A DNA stretch of 64,000 nt from assembly GCA_002813285.1 (NCBI GenBank), contig PHTZ01000001.1, positions 3,471,501 through 3,535,500 of the forward strand, given 5' to 3'. This DNA is from Flavobacteriaceae bacterium MAR_2009_75 (GTDB lineage Bacteria; Bacteroidota; Bacteroidia; Flavobacteriales; Flavobacteriaceae). Under the pieces are notes generated by a model, which was given only the letters and a program-made list of their open reading frames with translations, was not told the DNA's origin and ran no database searches. A program made the position numbers and the translations under genes. Of the stretch, positions 61,364-64,000 are shown in pieces. The first letter of the stretch is position 1, and each line of letters begins with the position of its first letter.

Positions 61364-62369
61364 AATAATACTACTAAGTTTATTGATGAGCCTTTTTTCC
61401 TGCGGAGAAAAAAAATCTGAGATTGTTCGTAACGTCAATAGTGGTGCGGCTTTGGGTACGTCATATAATTTAATTTATCTAACCGAAAACGAACCGCTCG
61501 ATTTGCAGAAGGAGATAGATTCTGTATTTAAGGTAATTAATAAATCGCTTTCTACGTATATACCAGATTCCGATATCACTAGAATTAATCAGGGTGACAG
61601 TACAGTGGTAGTCGATGCGATGTTCAGGCAGGTTTATGAGTTATCAAAAGAAGTATATTTGGCTACAGATGGGTACTTTGACCCGACTGTGGGGCTTTTG
61701 GTAAATGCATGGGGTTTTGGCCCCGAGAAACGCATTGAAATGGATAGTGCTCAAGTTCAAAGTTTGATGTCAAAAGTCGGATTCGATAATATAACCCTCA
61801 CCAGTGAAAATCGGATCAGAAAATCTAAACCTAACATGTATCTTGATTTTAATGCTATCGCCAAAGGGTATTCGATAGATAGATTGGCGGTTTTGATGGA
61901 TAGTAAAGGTATTGAAAATTACCTGCTTGAAGTTGGTGGTGAATTGGTGGCGAAAGGTATTAACCAAGTCAAGCAAAAAGAGTGGGTAGTGGGTATCGAT
62001 GATCCTCAGATGGAAAACGGCCGCCAACTTAAGCTTACGATTCGACTAAAGGATCAAGCATTGGCATCATCAGGAAATTATAGACATTTTCGCGTCGATG
62101 AGGCAACTGGTAAAAAGTATGTTCATACCATAGACCCAATTACCGGCTTCACTAAAAATGCCAATACTTTAGCGACTACCATCATTGCTGAAAATTGTGC
62201 GATGGCAGATGCTTTTGCTACCGCTTTTATGGCTATGGATTTAGATGATGCATTAAAACTTTTGGTAGAATTGCCAGAGTTGGAGGCCTATATTATTTAT
62301 GTTGACGAGAATGGCGAAACGCAAGAATTTATGAGTCCGGGGTTTGAAAAGATTGTCTCGAGTAATTAA
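61356..62369 (+). CDS. apbE: FAD:protein FMN transferase ApbE (lipoprotein)
   Basis: ApbE splits FAD and attaches FMN to threonines of NqrB and NqrC, so it is needed to mature the Nqr pump. The 337-residue protein has a lipoprotein signal (MSLFSC, Cys18) and faces the periplasm. Family motifs are GTSYNLIY, DSDITRINQG, DPTVGLLVNAWGFG, LDFNAIAKGYSIDRL, LLEVGGELVAKG and YVHTIDPITGF. ATTIIAENCAMADAFATAF carries Mg2+-site residues. I chose the ATG at 61356; a TTG two codons earlier is also in frame. It is the natural partner of the upstream nqr operon. Confidence 0.95.
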   Translation: MNRIILLSLLMSLFSCGEKKSEIVRNVNSGAALGTSYNLIYLTENEPLDLQKEIDSVFKVINKSLSTYIPDSDITRINQGDSTVVVDAMFRQVYELSKEVYLATDGYFDPTVGLLVNAWGFGPEKRIEMDSAQVQSLMSKVGFDNITLTSENRIRKSKPNMYLDFNAIAKGYSIDRLAVLMDSKGIENYLLEVGGELVAKGINQVKQKEWVVGIDDPQMENGRQLKLTIRLKDQALASSGNYRHFRVDEATGKKYVHTIDPITGFTKNANTLATTIIAENCAMADAFATAFMAMDLDDALKLLVELPELEAYIIYVDENGETQEFMSPGFEKIVSSN

Positions 62370-63136
62370 ATAGGCTTTCGTACCACGGGTATTATTTCAC
62401 CAATGGCCAAACGATACTTATCTATTTCTGTATCGGAGAGAATGTCTGTGTAATCAACTTCTTCCACTTTAAAACCTATACTTCTCAACTTATCGAAATA
62501 GTCTCGACCATATACTCTAACATGGTCGTACTGACCAAATATTTTGGCCCTTTCTTTCTTATCGGTAATCGAGTTGTCTTCAAATGTTTTCTCACGTTTT
62601 AAGTCTTGCGGAATTTGAAATACGCCCCATCCGCCTTTTTTTAAAACTCTAAATAGTTCTTCCATTGCCTTGGTATCATCAGGTATATGCTCAAGTACAT
62701 GGTTGCAGAGAATGACATCGAACGAATTCTCTTTAAAAGGAAGGTCGCAAATATCGGCTTTTACATCGGCTAGCGGAGAATTAAGGTCCGTCGTGGTGTA
62801 ATCAAGATTCTTTAGTTTTCTAAATCGTTTATAGTAGGGTTGTTCAGGTGCGAAATGCAAAACTTTCAAATTTCCATTGAAGAAGTTGGTCTCGCTTTGA
62901 AGATACAGCCATAGCAATCGGTGACGCTCTAGCGATAGGGTAGAAGGCGACAATACATTTTCTCTGGGGTTTTCATATCCGTAGGGTAGAAAGTTTCTAA
63001 AACTCTTTCTATCAATGGGATCGGTATATTTGCTGCCCTTCATCCACAGAGCGAATATCGGTCTTACCAAATAGCTTAAGCTTATGAGCCAAGGTCTTGG
63101 AATAAGGTTCAGAAAAAACTTAAAGATTTTAGACAC
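62366..63136 (-). CDS. Class I SAM-dependent methyltransferase
   Basis: A 256-residue cytoplasmic methyltransferase. The N-terminus is hydrophobic but not clearly membrane-spanning. The SAM domain shows KVLHFAPEQPYYKRF in the place of motif I (no classical GxGxG), LADVKADICDLPFKENSFDVILCNHVLEHI as motifs II-IV (marked by its ADICDLPF and DVILCNHVLEHI), and LFRVLKKGGWGVFQIPQD as motif VI. Such proteins are often linked to polysaccharide or lipid modification, but the substrate is unknown. The start is GTG at 63136. Its stop overlaps the apbE end by four bases on the opposite strand. Confidence 0.83.
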   Translation of the reverse strand: MSKIFKFFLNLIPRPWLISLSYLVRPIFALWMKGSKYTDPIDRKSFRNFLPYGYENPRENVLSPSTLSLERHRLLWLYLQSETNFFNGNLKVLHFAPEQPYYKRFRKLKNLDYTTTDLNSPLADVKADICDLPFKENSFDVILCNHVLEHIPDDTKAMEELFRVLKKGGWGVFQIPQDLKREKTFEDNSITDKKERAKIFGQYDHVRVYGRDYFDKLRSIGFKVEEVDYTDILSDTEIDKYRLAIGEIIPVVRKPI

Positions 63137-63175
63137 TAAGGGTGACGGTTTGCGCCAATGAAATGGCCTTGTTGA

Positions 63176-63994
63176 TTAGAGAACCAGTTTTGCTTGACGA
63201 AATTCATCTTCTTCATTACTCTCGATGCCTAAGGCTTCATATATGTATTGATAGGTAGAAAGCAATTCTGGTTTATCATTTACAATTGCCACGTTGTGTT
63301 CGAAATGGGCACTTGGTTTTCCGTCTGCGGTAAGTATGGTCCACCCATCTTTCAATTGCTTTATACGTTTGGTACCCATGTTGATCATGGGCTCTATGGC
63401 TACCACCATGCCCTCAGCAAACTTCTTGCCCCTTCCACGCTTACCGTAATTGGGCATTTCCGGGCCTTCATGAAGCTTTTTACCTAGGCCATGACCTACG
63501 AGTTCTCTAACTACACCATACCCATGGCTTTCGGTGTAATTCTGTATGGCATAGGCCACATCGCCTACCCTATTTCCTACTCTAAACTCCTTAATGCCTA
63601 GGTATAAAGATTCTTTGGTTACTTTAAGTAATTTTCGGGTTTCCGGTTCGACCTCACCAACTTCAAAGGTATAGGCGTGATCCCCGTAGTACCCATTTTT
63701 AATGGCTCCGCAGTCAACAGAAATAATATCGCCTTCTTTCAAGGGCTCTTTGTTGGGTATACCATGAACTACTTGGGCATTAGGGCTCATGTTCAAAGTG
63801 TTAGGAAACCCGTACATACCTAAAAACCCGGGTTCGGCACCCTGAGAACGAATAAAGTCTTCTGCGAGTTTATCAAGATAGAGGGCGTTGACCCCTGGCT
63901 TTAATTCAGCGGCAATCATGCCCAAAGTCTTAGAGACAACTAATGCGCTTTCGCGCATTAGTTCTATTTCTTCCGGTGTCTTTATTTTTACCAT
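63176..63994 (-). CDS. map: Methionine aminopeptidase, type I
   Basis: Map removes the initiator methionine from nascent proteins. The 272-residue protein contains MSPNAQVVHGIPN with the substrate-site His, VDCGAIKNGYYGDHAYTF with two metal-binding Asp residues, ELVGHGLGKKLHEGPEMPNYG with the metal His, AIEPMINMG and FEHNVAIV with metal-binding Glu residues. It is a complete gene; its ATG lies six bases from the right edge of the window, so the upstream neighbour cannot be seen. Confidence 0.96.
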   Translation of the reverse strand: MVKIKTPEEIELMRESALVVSKTLGMIAAELKPGVNALYLDKLAEDFIRSQGAEPGFLGMYGFPNTLNMSPNAQVVHGIPNKEPLKEGDIISVDCGAIKNGYYGDHAYTFEVGEVEPETRKLLKVTKESLYLGIKEFRVGNRVGDVAYAIQNYTESHGYGVVRELVGHGLGKKLHEGPEMPNYGKRGRGKKFAEGMVVAIEPMINMGTKRIKQLKDGWTILTADGKPSAHFEHNVAIVNDKPELLSTYQYIYEALGIESNEEDEFRQAKLVL

Positions 63995-64000
63995 AACCGC

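Overview
The window is a single contiguous stretch of chromosome from a marine bacterium of the phylum Bacteroidota, most probably family Flavobacteriaceae (Maribacter/Zobellia-like). The basis is a short primary sigma factor (287 aa, no region 1.1), promoters with the TAnnTTTG -7 element, a SusC/SusD pair controlled by a hybrid two-component sensor, type IX secretion genes (PorT and a plug protein), Na+-pumping NADH dehydrogenase, a TamA-like lipoprotein (TamL), and little use of Shine-Dalgarno sites. This placement is inference from gene content, not from a search.

Layout. 1-8412: the 3' half of the division/cell-wall (dcw) cluster, murD(partial)-ftsW-murG-murC-ftsQ-ftsA-ftsZ, ending in a strong terminator. 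8508-9036: a YqeY-like protein and tRNA-Arg(TCG). 9037-9970: a small accessory patch with a post-tRNA hairpin, a 67-bp direct repeat built of GGA-loop hairpins, and a ParDE toxin-antitoxin pair with a perfect inverted repeat just upstream. 10011-15213: a LytS/LytR-type kinase-regulator pair and a Tat-signal dienelactone-hydrolase-like protein, divergent from a TonB-dependent-receptor-like protein. The shared intergenic region carries three copies of a 13-bp box that look like LytTR operators. 15412-27282: a compact fructan utilisation locus with hybrid sensor/regulator, MFS sugar importer, GH32 lipoprotein, SusC, SusD and fructokinase. Fructan is cut at the surface, imported through SusCD, carried inward by the MFS protein and phosphorylated, with the hybrid sensor reading periplasmic fructose.

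27299-42699: housekeeping genes mostly on the minus strand: ypdA, rpe, trmL, a VF530-type protein, rpoD, pnp, rpsO, a TPR lipoprotein, accD, fbaA, tamL, then an rRNA/tRNA methyltransferase (plus strand), porT and menG. 42916-49837: K+ uptake trkA-trkH, aspartate aminotransferase, a fatty-acid desaturase, rsmG and a DinB-family protein. 50029-54646: pruA, apaG, a DUF3667 membrane protein and a type IX secretion plug (DUF5103) protein. 54801-62369: the complete nqrABCDEF operon, followed by a conserved small protein and apbE, which attaches the FMN to NqrB and NqrC. 62366-63994: a methyltransferase and methionine aminopeptidase.

No insertion sequence, prophage, CRISPR array or rRNA operon is visible. 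The least ordinary parts are the LytTR-type operator region, the GGA-hairpin repeats beside the tRNA and ParDE, and several enzymes with substitutions at textbook residues: YpdA has Ile14 in place of Cys, AccD lacks its zinc-ribbon cysteines, and NqrB has SGET in place of SGAT. I saw no clear candidate for a wholly new multi-gene system.
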